Assembly: GCA_000442125.1 (NCBI GenBank)
Contig: KE546973.1
Coordinates: 1,488,001-1,552,000 of the forward strand
Source: Opeltia flavorubescens
Taxonomy: Eukaryota > Ascomycota > Lecanoromycetes > Teloschistales > Teloschistaceae
Reading direction: 5' to 3'
Length of the DNA stretch: 64,000 nucleotides
Under the pieces are notes generated by a model that worked only from the letters and a program-made list of their open reading frames with translations, did not search any database and was not told the origin of the DNA. A program made the position numbers and the translations under genes. Shown in pieces: positions 22,788 through 37,179 of the stretch (within the stretch, counting starts at the first letter, position 1; the number at the start of each line of letters is the position of its first letter).

Positions 22788-23431
22788 CCACGATTTACGT
22801 ACATACGTACGAATCTGCGCAAAAGCAATAAATCATGCTCAGGAATTTCTCAGCCCAAGAACGTCAAGATACCCGATCCGCAGTCTATCTACCGAGAATA
22901 CCATGATAGGCATATTCATCCGGTGACTACTCAGCACGCCTGGACATTGGTAGGACGCATCGAGTAAATCGACAGCCCCTTGTTTCCCCTTTAGGTTTCC
23001 TCCCCCCATGAGACTCCGATTCGGGGGAGAGCAGAATGCTCTCATGTATGTTCTGAAGCTCCTCTTGTAATAGAGGCAACATGAAGGGGCAGTACGACCG
23101 GAGCAAGACAGATAGCCACTTTCGGCAGACGTGGATTCATCTATTCCGAGTGATGGAGCGAGACTTCCAATCGACATCGTGAAGGAAATGCTGCCGTTGA
23201 GCAGGAAACTTTTTTTCTGAAGCTTCTGACCCGACTCCCGACAAGGGGAAGAAGTCCATGATTTATATCACCTCTTTCTGCCTCTGTAAGTGTCCGATAG
23301 TGTATTTGAAAAGTATGGCGACGTTCTCAAGCACAGGATGCGTTATTGCCCCTGTATTAATAGTTCATTAAAGCCCCACACATTTGGAATCCCTTCAATC
23401 GCAGAAATAACGAGTACACTAGTAGCTTTTT

Positions 23432-25349
23432 TCACAGATGCGGAAAATACTGCGACCACGACGGTACCAAGTACGCAGACTGTGGCAAACGCGCCAATTG
23501 GAGAAAGGATTCAACGACCAGAAACACCCTCGCAAGGACATAAGCCGACACCAAGGACGGTAGAACAATCACTAGCAGAAACAATTTAGCGATGTCAAAA
23601 ATCAAGATATCAGGGTCTTCCATGCTTCCCAGAGCGAGGTTCAAAGCCACCATAGCAGGCCCAGCAGCAGGTATAAGCAATCCGGAGAATCGCCACAATA
23701 TTTGCTCGGCTCTGGAGTGGAAAGGGCCGTTCCACGCAAGCAGGTGCAAGCCCCCGTAGACGAGTCCGGCGAGAGTGATTGCAAGGTAGAATATGATGAT
23801 TGAATATTCCATGTCTAATAATACAGGCTTGTTTGGGATCCGAGCAAAGACTGTCCGCCTCAGCGATCCGATACTGAAACAAGGGTCTCGGCCAGGCAGG
23901 AAATCTCTATGAAGTATCTTCGAGCAAAGCTCCAAGCGTCTGATGTCGGACCGCTTAAGTACGCATTCCGTTGGCTCGTCGTATGGTAGACGTGTTTTTC
24001 GCTTGAGGACATAAGAGATGAGGGTTGTGTGCATGGACTGAGAGTCCAGTGGCTGGCAGCGAAAGCCATATAAATTCTCGCCCTCCCGCAGCCGTAAGTG
24101 TTCTCGACCACCTTGTTCGGAGACAAGAGTCGCTTCTGCCATCTTATTCGTGTCGTCTTCATGTATAGGTTTCCGCATCGGGTCCCACATCATGTTCATC
24201 TGGGGCATATTATTGTACCCATCCTTTCGAAGCACCAACTCGTGCCACGGTCGAGTGTTCAAAAAGCTAAAAGGTTGATAAATTTCAACCATGTTTAAAG
24301 AATCCTCGTATGAGGTGTAGAAATCTTCAGTATCTCTTACACTCATGACGCACATCAGTGCGCACAATTCCCACGCGTCTTCTGTCTGTGGAATCAGAGT
24401 AGGTTCTTGGATATCGAGCGGTTTATGCCACCAAAACCCGTAGATCAAGAGCGCACAAAGCGCGTGACCAAAGACATTCAATTCCAATAGACTGATGGCG
24501 TAGCCTTGAGCCATTCTGTGAATCGACTGCACACAAAACCAGGTAGCCTGGACACAAACAAGGAACTTTGCAAGTCCACTGGCCTTGCTCTTGTCCAAAA
24601 TATCGCTCTTGGAAAGATCCGGGAGCAGATGCGGTGCATACTCGGCCAGGAAAACAAGACCTTTTGGATTGACACATAGGCGAGTCAGAGAGTCTGGAAG
24701 AAAATTCGACTNTGCTCTGTCAGTGCTGAAGGCGAAACCTCCCATAACAGCAAAGAAGCTGTGGACGGTAGTCCAGGGGTGCCGAGATTTCCCGGTCAAT
24801 TTCGCTTGCGTTTCTGCATCTTCGACGTGTCGAGAAGCAATGCAAGGCTTAGAGTGGAAGGGAGAGACAAGCCAGCACGTCCACTTATAGCATACTGGCG
24901 GGGGAGGTTCCCCAAGTCTGGACTTCATCTTCTTGGTCAACTCTTTGGCAGTCCTGTATTGGTACCATGCCGTAAATGCCACCTAGAAGATCTTGCTATT
25001 AGCTACCTCAATCATTGCTACAAGGAGCTCTTGTAAGAAGTGATCGAAAAAGAAATTGACTAATCAGGTCAATTGACTTGACAGTGCAAGTAATAAAATT
25101 CGAATTATGCAACAAGCCTACCAATTCTGGAGCGAAGAGTCCAATAACAAGCCAGCCGAATTTTCGCCATCTTTGATTTGGATCCTTCCCATGTTCAGGA
25201 ATGTTGAGATGCAGCGCAGTCCAGAGGCAAAGTGCGAGAGTGATCAAAGAGGAGGAAAGTACGCTCCATGTGCCGCGAGTGTTAGGTTCAGGCTGCCAAT
25301 TGACAGGAGGTACTGTCGTCGTATTGCCGAAGATCGTAAAGCCGCCCAT
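23432..25349 (-). CDS. multi-pass membrane protein of unknown function
   Basis: Two exons, 25349-25122 and 24982-23432, join as GLFAPEL|VAFTAWYQY for 592 aa. It resembles a large family of uncharacterised membrane proteins in filamentous fungi, recognised by RGTWSVLSSSLITLALCLWT, HLNIP, the APEL...AWYQ helix, HSFFAVMGGFAF, SGLAKFLVCVQATWFC and LLIYGFWWHKPLD. At least seven hydrophobic segments are visible: two in exon 1, then several around residues 180-260, and a C-terminal block of three to four ending SWSQYFPHL. A soluble loop of about 150 residues separates the halves. One N at 24712 leaves the frame intact. No transporter or enzyme motif is visible, so I give no function. Confidence 0.85.
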
Positions 25350-25671
25350 CGCCCATTCAGAAAATTATTCAAGCAATCCATCAGGTGTGAAATCGGCCAG
25401 CCTGTTTATTTGTTTTGACCGTTGGTGCAAGTGGCACCAGCTTTTGGTGTGGCAGTGTCCGAGTGTGACTGCATCCGAGGCTGAAAAACTAGCTGCAGCC
25501 TTGTCGGTCCCCTGCATCACCTCATGCATGACAGTGTCAATTTTCGGCTATCATTGCCACCGTCGTAGAGCACATGTAAGCTCAACGAAACAAAGCACGG
25601 TTGAGCTCTCCAAAATCAGGGTAATTAGTTGGCACAAAGGACCAAAGCTACCCAGGCAAAGTACAACGCCA
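25350..25671. promoter_or_regulatory. promoter region of the membrane-protein gene
   Basis: A 322-bp spacer between two minus-strand genes. It holds the upstream region of the membrane protein and the 3' end of the rhodopsin-like gene. No other feature seen. Confidence 0.5.
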
Positions 25672-27008
25672 TCAGACATTCATCATCTGTCCCCTAATAA
25701 CGATAGGTTTCGTAGGAAAAACATCCTCATCCCCATCCTCGTACTCACTCACCACCTCGGTGACCTCATTCGCAGATTCTCGGTTGCATTTTTTTGGTTG
25801 AGGCTTGTAGACAGTAGCACCGGTATTATTACTCTTTACCTCCGATACTTCGACCGTCGATCCTCCCTTCAACAGTCGCCTATTGTCTAGCGCTGTATTG
25901 ATTCGGCACATCGCCTTCTTGTACTCTATGGTCGTATAGCTGCTTAGGTCTCGGAGAATTGGTAGGATGGTAGGGAGACAGATGCTGACGATGGCAACGC
26001 ATGGCTCGGTAATGACAAGAATGGCTGAAGTGGTGATGGTATCTGTAGGAAGCCATCAGAGATCAGACGTGTTCATCCGAGATTAGGCTGAAGTCATGGT
26101 GAACCAACAAGATAGGTCATCAGGATCGAAGGTCTTGATGGCTGTGATCCGAATAATGCCCGCAATGCAAACCCTGACCACAAAGTTACGTCAGCTTCGA
26201 AGGAATGGAGAAATGTTGGTCGAGGAGAAGGCAGATGCTGGAATGAGTTATGGTGGATGTAAAACTTACAAACCTCCTAGGGAGAACGCCGCTATCAGAG
26301 CGACCTTGTGTGCTAGTCTCATGTGCAGGTGCCAAAGTATTGGTATAGGCAAGACGACAACCGCTGCGTTGAGAAGGAGAGTCGAAACAGCAGAGCCGTA
26401 GAATACAGGATGTGGAGGCAAACACCTGCCGCCAAGCACAGAGCGATCCCAGAGATATTTCAAAGGCCGGCATTGACAGAAGCCGACTGTGAAGATGCTT
26501 ATTCCCAACGCAATGATGAGGCTTCCAACAATGGCGCAGGCAACACGTAGGCTTCGGACGGGAAAGATTCGAATGTAGAGGAGGAGGATGGATACTTTGG
26601 TAACGGCAAATGTGGCAGCGAAAGTGACCCAGACGACGAGGTAGCACTGGTGGACCGTCACCATGAAGTATTTCGTAGCGACCGTGTGGATTTCGTACCT
26701 TGAGAAGAATAATACGCTCTGAAGGCGGCAAGTCACTATCATGCTTCCCAATACCGCCCAGTACAACCCCTGTGAAGCTGGTGGATTAGTTGGCTTCTTC
26801 CCATCGACTTCAGGCTCTTACAGACGACTCCTTCAATGTAGATGCAAAGGACAAGAGCGAGAGCGGCCAGAAGAGTCCAATCGTCGACTCCAAGATGTAA
26901 TTTTGCTCGTCTGCGGGCAAGGAAACGGAGAAGAACTGTGAATATGGCTAGCGCGAATAGAGATGATGTGATTCTGATATGTTTTTGACCGCCAGAAGCA
27001 ATGGACAT
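25672..27008 (-). CDS. fungal rhodopsin-like seven-helix membrane protein
   Basis: Member of the fungal rhodopsin-domain (PTH11-related) family of integral membrane proteins, some of which act as surface receptors. Four exons, 27008-26822, 26777-26270, 26173-26109 and 26042-25672, give 376 aa; all phases agree with this model. Family marks are RRRAKLHLGVDDWTLL after helix 1, the KVSILLLYIRIFPVR helix, FCQCRPLKYLWDRS, and ILVITEPCVAIVSICLPTI. The C-terminal ~80 residues are a soluble, acidic and basic tail. There is no CFEM domain. The third exon is only 65 nt and the third donor (GTTGGT) is atypical. Ligand unknown. Confidence 0.85.
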
Positions 27009-27336
27009 GACATTTTCCGTAAAGAATTCATGCAGGAAATAGAATGCTAGGATGCAAGAAGAAGCGAGTGGTTGTTCGTTGATTGATTTTTCTCATCTCG
27101 ACCTTTGGCAGGAAAGAGCGACCCATATACGCCTATATCATCTAGGATCTTCCGGAAAACATGGGTCTGGTCTACTGGGTTGGAAGGATGACAGAAGCAG
27201 ATGGAAATAGTTACTCTGGATGCATCATACATAGAAAAAAACGAATAGAGGGACAACAAACTAGATTGAAAAGCTCGTCGAAGCAAGCCATCGAGCATTT
27301 GGATATTACTGTGGTGATGTATCAACTGACAAAACC
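27009..27336. promoter_or_regulatory. spacer between GDH and rhodopsin-like gene
   Basis: A 328-bp spacer between two minus-strand genes. It holds the promoter of the rhodopsin-like gene. No distinctive site seen. Confidence 0.5.
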
Positions 27337-31967
<4,631 letters not shown>

Positions 31968-32876
31968 ATGGCGGACAGCTTCTCCACCAACATGCCCAAC
32001 GACAACGGCGCTCAATTCGCCACCCAATCGTTCTTTGCTCCCGAACCTCAACCCGCATTCCAAAACCATACCTTCCCGTCCTCTTCCTCAGCTCATGGAA
32101 CGTCACAATTCCCACAATTCCCACAATCGCAAGACGCTCAATTCCCTGCCTCCGCCTTCGCTGCTCCTTCTCCGCCTCCACCAACATCAACTCCACATTC
32201 CCAAACCAATGACCCCCAATTCGATATCTTTGATTGGTTCCCCAAATACCAATCCTGCCAACGCTATTTTATCGATCACGCCCAACAATCTGCCCCAGTT
32301 CAAGCCGTCGCCGCTTTCATAAACATCCAGCTGCCCCTTCAGCGCTCCCCGAACCCCATCACAAGCTCCCAAACGCGAGTACCACCTTCACCAGGCACGG
32401 CCGCGTCCATCAATTTCAGCTCTCGTAGCCCTGGCGGAGGTAGTAACACCACATCCAATCTAGCCTACACGTCTGTATCCCTGATCCCCTACCTCCGCCG
32501 CTTCGTCGTCACAGGACTCGACTTTCCCGGCGTGCTTCACGGCTTCTTCGGCGACGACTGGGTTGCGGGTGTAGGTCCTCTACATGAGCAGGAACGGCGC
32601 AATTACCTTTTTGCTGCAAAGAGCGGGGGCTGGGCAAGTGTGAAAAAGGACTACGATATGGGCCCTGCGGAGACAGTACCATTCATGCGGCCATTGCAGG
32701 CGGCCACAGGGCAAGAGATTGAGGCGGCAGAGAAGACTTGGAGTGAGTGGCTGGCCATGGAGGATTGGATGGTGGGGCCAAGGGCACCGGAGGGTATGCA
32801 AGGACAACAGAGGCAGCAAGAGGGGCGGAACGCGCAAGGCCATGGGCAAGGAGATGGACAGGGACAACAGCAGTAG
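31968..32876 (+). CDS. conserved fungal protein of unknown function
   Basis: 302 aa, single coding exon, ATG directly after a likely 5'-UTR intron. The first ~80 residues are disordered, rich in Pro, Ser, Gln and Phe. A compact conserved core follows: FDWFPKYQSCQRYFIDHAQ, then VSLIPYLRRFVVTGLDFPG, HGFFGDDWVAGVGPLHEQE, RRNYLFAAKSGGWASVKKDYDM and EWLAMEDWMVGPRAPE. The end is Gln/Gly-rich. I recall this core in many ascomycete genomes, sometimes labelled as an apoptosis inhibitor (ilp), but I know of no experimental basis for that name. No catalytic motif, signal peptide or membrane segment is visible, so function is open. Confidence 0.82.
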   Translation: MADSFSTNMPNDNGAQFATQSFFAPEPQPAFQNHTFPSSSSAHGTSQFPQFPQSQDAQFPASAFAAPSPPPPTSTPHSQTNDPQFDIFDWFPKYQSCQRYFIDHAQQSAPVQAVAAFINIQLPLQRSPNPITSSQTRVPPSPGTAASINFSSRSPGGGSNTTSNLAYTSVSLIPYLRRFVVTGLDFPGVLHGFFGDDWVAGVGPLHEQERRNYLFAAKSGGWASVKKDYDMGPAETVPFMRPLQAATGQEIEAAEKTWSEWLAMEDWMVGPRAPEGMQGQQRQQEGRNAQGHGQGDGQGQQQ

Positions 32877-33812
32877 CAGTGCTGGAGAGGGGTCAAGAAA
32901 AGCTAAGGATGCTGCGATAACGCGCCATGGTGAATGCGCAGTTGCTTTATCATGGGAGGCGGTAATCTGTATTATTTTGCTGTATTGTATTTTCAAGCAT
33001 GTACACATTAAGCAGGCATCTATGAAATAATATTATTTTGCCTACACATGCACCGTTGCTTGGAAATATCTAGAAACTACATCGATTTCGAATCCTGTTA
33101 CGCCATGTCGCGGCATCCGCCGTAGTGTGATTCGGACTCTTCCCAGCCCTGCTCAGATAATCCTCCCTCATCATCTACATCTTCGGCAATCTGGTTAAAC
33201 ATCGACTGTTTTGCTTATATGACTATTTTATTACCGGAGTTCTTCTTCGACTTTGGAGTAGAATCCTAAATATTTGTGTATGAAAGACTCAGTCGCGACC
33301 TGTACCTTCCTTTGTTCCTGAGGCAATTGGCCACGAGGGAATCTACTACACAAATCGATCTATCGCTGCGACTAATTCCGGTGATGAAGGTTGTAGTTTT
33401 CTTCTTGCAATAAATTTGTACGTTTCAATAAGACAGGTCAAACCTGTGACCGGCGCTTACACAAGCATCAAGCCTGTGACACTTACCAGTCATTACGAAC
33501 AATATTAAGCAGCTCATACTTAGCGCTTTGACAAGTCCAAGGGATGAATAGATGAGTTTCGCTTCATGGCATCTAGAGGTTTGCAAGAAACAGTACTTGA
33601 ATGCCTAATTCATCCTGTGACTTCACTACATTTTCTTCCTACCTCATGATCACGTTCTGCTTGATGCTTCTGCTGGTGCAATAAATCTCCTTTGTCTTCA
33701 TTTTCCAAATGGCTTTGTGACTCAAATACTTTCCTTTCAACCATATCTTTGCTTTCCGTCCTTCGCTCCGCACATCTCCTAAGCCAGCCTTTTCCCTTTT
33801 TCTTTTCTAGTA
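32877..33812. other. spacer upstream of PLC-like gene
   Basis: A 936-bp spacer between co-oriented genes. It is AT-richer than its flanks. The last ~100 bp are pyrimidine-rich and probably form the leader of the next gene. No gene seen. Confidence 0.55.
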
Positions 33813-34745
33813 ATGTTCTTCTCTTTCACCTCCTTCCTGCTGCTGGCCAGCTTATCCATTTCCTTCTCCCTCGCCTCCCTTTCGTGCAATGGCTCCCCTT
33901 CGCTCTGCCCCAGGCCCTACACCAACATAACCTTCCTCGGCGCCCACGACTCCCCTTTCATCGGCTCATCCCCTGCTGACAACCAAATCCTTTCCCTACC
34001 CAAGCAGCTCTCCTTGGGAATCCGTTTCCTCCAAGCCCAAACGCATCTCAACCCCTTCAAAACCCTTAGTCTTTGCCACACAAGCTGTTTTCTCAATGAC
34101 GCCGGTCCGCTAGCACACTACCTCTCTGATATCAACAAATGGCTCGATGACCCGAAGAACGGGAATGAAGTCCTAACCCTCCTGCTCACGAATGGGGATA
34201 GACTTTCTCCCTCCGCGTTTGCTAAGGCATTCAAATCTTCAGGCTTGGATACTTACGCCTATATTCCATCCGCGAACCTCACATTCAAAACCTGGCCTAC
34301 CCTTTCCGATCTCATAACGTCAAAAAAGCGCATCGTGGTTTTCCTCGACTATGGCGCCAAACCCGCTGAGGTCCCCTACATCCTTGACGAGTTCATACAC
34401 TATTTTGAAACTCCATTCGATACCACGGATCCGGCGTTCAAGCAATGTAAGATTGATAGACCGCCCAAGGCTAAATCCGAAGGTAGGATGTATATCGTGA
34501 ACCATTATTTGGATAAAAAGGCGGTTCCTTCGGGCATTGGGAAATTTTTGGGGGGTGGAGGGGAGGACTTACTCGTGCCGGATAGGGGGGCGGTGGGGAA
34601 GACGAATAGTGGGATTGGGGAGGGGAGTATTGGGAAGCAGGTGGAGGTTTGTGAGGGGTTGTGGGGGAGGAAGCCGAATGTTTTGCTATTGGATTTTGTG
34701 GATGAGAGGGTTGGGGAGGTGCAGAGGGGGTTGAATGGGTTGTAG
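33813..34745 (+). CDS. secreted PI-PLC-like phosphodiesterase
   Basis: PLC-like phosphodiesterase TIM-barrel protein, 310 aa, one exon. The N-terminal hydrophobic segment (residues 1-21, ending SLAS) is a signal peptide, so the protein is secreted. The two catalytic histidines expected of this superfamily are visible: His45 in FLGAHDSPF and His89 in LSLCHTSCF. The barrel core shows SLGIRFLQAQTH, INKWLDDPKNGNEVLTLLLTN, KKRIVVFLDY and RKPNVLLLDFVD. Fungal relatives are extracellular and poorly characterised; the substrate may be phosphoinositides or another cyclic-phosphate ester. The last ~60 codons are strongly G-rich, as in several neighbours. Confidence 0.88.
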   Translation: MFFSFTSFLLLASLSISFSLASLSCNGSPSLCPRPYTNITFLGAHDSPFIGSSPADNQILSLPKQLSLGIRFLQAQTHLNPFKTLSLCHTSCFLNDAGPLAHYLSDINKWLDDPKNGNEVLTLLLTNGDRLSPSAFAKAFKSSGLDTYAYIPSANLTFKTWPTLSDLITSKKRIVVFLDYGAKPAEVPYILDEFIHYFETPFDTTDPAFKQCKIDRPPKAKSEGRMYIVNHYLDKKAVPSGIGKFLGGGGEDLLVPDRGAVGKTNSGIGEGSIGKQVEVCEGLWGRKPNVLLLDFVDERVGEVQRGLNGL

Positions 34746-35239
34746 ATTTATGGGGATGGGATGGGATGGGGAGGGGATGGTGTTGATGTATGCGTATCGC
34801 GTGAAGACTATGATTAGGGATCATGAGGTTGATATTTGGCTAGTATCTTCACAAGCTATGTTCATGTTGTGTAATTTAGATCGTAAAAGGACTGAGGGAT
34901 GGAAATCATTCTTGCCAGACTCTTGCATTTTTCAGCATTAGAAAAGTCCAGGAAGCGCTGAGCGTCGGGCGGACTTCGGATGAGAAAGGAAAGCGCCAAG
35001 CTCTGCATGTAGCAAAAGTTTGAGAAGTTGGCAGGAATGCCTTTCTCTTCCCAGGCCTGGCTCCTTTCCTATTCCTCTCTAAAAGCCTTCGCGTCGGGAA
35101 ATAGAATATATGGAAAACCTCTTACTCTAAGCTCAGTCTTGATCACGAAAGGCACCAGTCGCAATTTGACAGACGTCTAGCCTAGAGTAAATGCATGGAC
35201 CATCTCCACCATCTCCAGCTAAAGCATGATGACGATATG

Positions 35240-35266
35240 GCTTGGGCAAGCATGCATGCCCCAAGC
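35240..35266. promoter_or_regulatory. inverted repeat upstream of photolyase
   Basis: Perfect arms GCTTGGG (35240-35246) and CCCAAGC (35260-35266) flank a 13-bp centre that contains the self-complementary GCATGCATGC. It lies 108-134 bp before the first photolyase ATG. It could be a dimeric factor site; the factor is unknown. Confidence 0.45.
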
Positions 35267-35267
35267 C

Positions 35268-35295
35268 AGATCTGACGCGAAAGATCTGAGATCTG
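35268..35295 (+). promoter_or_regulatory. triple AGATCTG repeat upstream of photolyase
   Basis: AGATCTG occurs at 35268, 35282 and 35289, about 80-106 bp before the first ATG. The GATC cores recall fungal light-response elements bound by the GATA-type White Collar complex, but this is a resemblance only. Confidence 0.4.
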
Positions 35296-35373
35296 CAAGG
35301 ATGGGGTTAGGATCTCGTCTCCTTGCCAAAGGGGCGGACGATCGCCTTGCTCACTTCTCCAATTGCTCTTCGC

Positions 35374-37179
35374 ATGATTCCCCTCCGCCACTGTACGACT
35401 AGGGCAGCATTATCGCAACACGTCAGATATTGTGCTTCGAGGATCTCTGCTTCACCCGTCCTTATTCGCCCCGAGTCAGTAGCTGCAAGTGGGCACCACC
35501 TAGCGTGGACGAGCCGAAGACTGTTTCCCTCCTACCCTCTCAATTCCAATTGCAAACGCTACAAACACAAAATGTCGAAGCGCGATCAACCCGACCATCC
35601 AGAACTGAAACACCCCTCTACAAAGCGTGCAAAAGAGGTCGATGCTTCCCTTCCCTATCATGAGCTCCGAGAAGCGTTGGAGCAGCAAGATGCAAAGAGT
35701 CAAGTCACGACAGTCGCTCATTGGTTTCGAAGCAAGGACCTGCGGATACATGACAACATCGGATTACACAATGCCGCTTCGTTAGCAGAAAGAGAGAGTA
35801 AGCCGCTTGTTGGCTTGTATGTCTATTGTGCGGCTGAGTTCGAATGGCATGGAACAAGTCCGGCGAGGTGTGACTTTATTCTCGAGAACTTGCGCCTCAT
35901 GCAGAAAGAGCTAGCCGATCTTAACATACCTCTGGTTATTGTGGAAGCCGATGGGCGCGCCGATATTGTGCCCTCGGCTGTCAAATTCCTGAAGGACAAT
36001 GACGTCTCCCACGTCTTTGCCAACTATGAGTATGAGGTTGATGAGCTCAGGAGAGACATCAAGTTCGTGCAACAATCCAAAGATCAGGCTGTGGCGTCGT
36101 TGCATCATGATCAGACTGTCATTGAACCTGGTACAATGACCACCGACAGCGGTGGGCCGATGAAGGTCTTCTCTCCCTATCACCGAAAATGGCTAGCTGA
36201 GGTCTCCGCTTCACCAGACCTTCTCAATACTATACCTGCTCCCAGTAAGGTTGACTCTAAACTCTCCAAAAGTGTTTCATCACTCTTTGGCAGCAAGGTC
36301 CCCAAAGCTCCAGCCAACAAGAAGTTCGCATCCGACGATGAACGCGATCGGATTCGCAATTTGTGGCCAGCCGGACACAGCGCCGGGCTGCAGCGGATGG
36401 ACAAATTCATCAGTGACTACATTGAAGACTATGCCGCCACTCGTAGTAACCCCGCAAAGAACTCCACATCGCGTATGAGCGCGTATTTCTCTGCTGGTGT
36501 GGTCAGTGTTCGCGAAGCGCTTTCCAAGATCAAGGATTACAATGAGGGAAGTAGCGATTTCAGCAGCTCAGGTAGCACCGCAGGCGTTTCAGCTTGGGTG
36601 CGAGAGGTTGTCTTCCGGGAGCTCTACCGGCAGACTACCTTGACCACTCCCCACACAGTCATGAATCTCCCCCAAAACCTCAAGTTCGACCTTGTACAGT
36701 GGGAAGAAGATGAAGAAGGGTGGTACAAATGGAAAGAGGGACGAACAGGCATGCCTTTTGTGGATGCAGGGATGCGTCAGATCAATCATGAAGCCTACAT
36801 GCATAACCGCTTACGGATGAATGTGTCATCTTATCTATACTGCAATCTCCTTATCGACTACCGGAGAGGCGAACGTTACTTTGCAGAAACTTTGATTGAC
36901 TGGGATTTATCCAATAATACCCAAGGTTGGGAGCCCTCGTACACGGTATTCAATCCGGTGTCGCAGGCAGAGAAGAATGATCCTGATGGTGACTACATCC
37001 GACAGTGGGTCCCGGAGCTCAAAGATGTGAAGGGAAAGGCGGTCTTCGATCCTTACAACCGCCTAGCCAAAGACGAATTTGAGAAACTTGGTTATCCGGC
37101 ACCACATGTGGATTGGAAAGAAACCAAGGAACGAGCTGTGCAGAGATTCAAGAGCGACATGGCCGACGCTGTTCCCTGA
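35374..37179 (+). CDS. PHR1: CPD photolyase, dual-start
   Basis: Light-driven repair of cyclobutane pyrimidine dimers with FAD and an antenna cofactor. One exon. The frame runs upstream to 35323 but has no ATG before 35374. That ATG gives 601 aa with a basic, Ser/Arg-rich N-terminus (MIPLRHCTTRAALSQH) like a mitochondrial presequence. A second ATG at 35572 gives 535 aa beginning MSKRDQ, with a nearby basic KHPSTKRAK; two isoforms, mitochondrial and nuclear, are likely. Photolyase marks are VAHWFRSKDLRIHDN, AGLQRMDKFISDY, TSRMSAYFSAGVVSVREA, VFRELYR and MPFVDAGMRQINHEAYMHNRLRM. The FAD-pocket strand is shorter than in bacterial class I enzymes (see findings). Confidence 0.93.
   Translation: MIPLRHCTTRAALSQHVRYCASRISASPVLIRPESVAASGHHLAWTSRRLFPSYPLNSNCKRYKHKMSKRDQPDHPELKHPSTKRAKEVDASLPYHELREALEQQDAKSQVTTVAHWFRSKDLRIHDNIGLHNAASLAERESKPLVGLYVYCAAEFEWHGTSPARCDFILENLRLMQKELADLNIPLVIVEADGRADIVPSAVKFLKDNDVSHVFANYEYEVDELRRDIKFVQQSKDQAVASLHHDQTVIEPGTMTTDSGGPMKVFSPYHRKWLAEVSASPDLLNTIPAPSKVDSKLSKSVSSLFGSKVPKAPANKKFASDDERDRIRNLWPAGHSAGLQRMDKFISDYIEDYAATRSNPAKNSTSRMSAYFSAGVVSVREALSKIKDYNEGSSDFSSSGSTAGVSAWVREVVFRELYRQTTLTTPHTVMNLPQNLKFDLVQWEEDEEGWYKWKEGRTGMPFVDAGMRQINHEAYMHNRLRMNVSSYLYCNLLIDYRRGERYFAETLIDWDLSNNTQGWEPSYTVFNPVSQAEKNDPDGDYIRQWVPELKDVKGKAVFDPYNRLAKDEFEKLGYPAPHVDWKETKERAVQRFKSDMADAVP

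Larger units (their letters stand above)
21409..23431. other. 2-kb repeat-rich spacer
   Basis: Simple-sequence DNA dominates: homopolymer C and A/T runs near 21777-21800 and 22020-22035, a GAA tract, T/C-rich stretches at 22150-22380 and a CTTC tract at 22750. A 112-codon minus frame (23177-22839) has no recognisable domain. It should hold the long 3' flanks of the two convergent neighbours. Confidence 0.6.
34746..35373. promoter_or_regulatory. photolyase promoter region
   Basis: A 628-bp spacer between two + genes. Its right end carries an inverted repeat and a triple AGATCTG array just upstream of the photolyase start, described separately. No gene in it. Confidence 0.6.

Noticed and set aside
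22839-23177. 112-codon minus frame in the repeat-rich spacer
   Set aside because: Isolated, and composition matches surrounding non-coding DNA.
35323-35373. Extension of the photolyase upstream of its first ATG
   Set aside because: The frame is open but begins with TTG; no ATG occurs before 35374.
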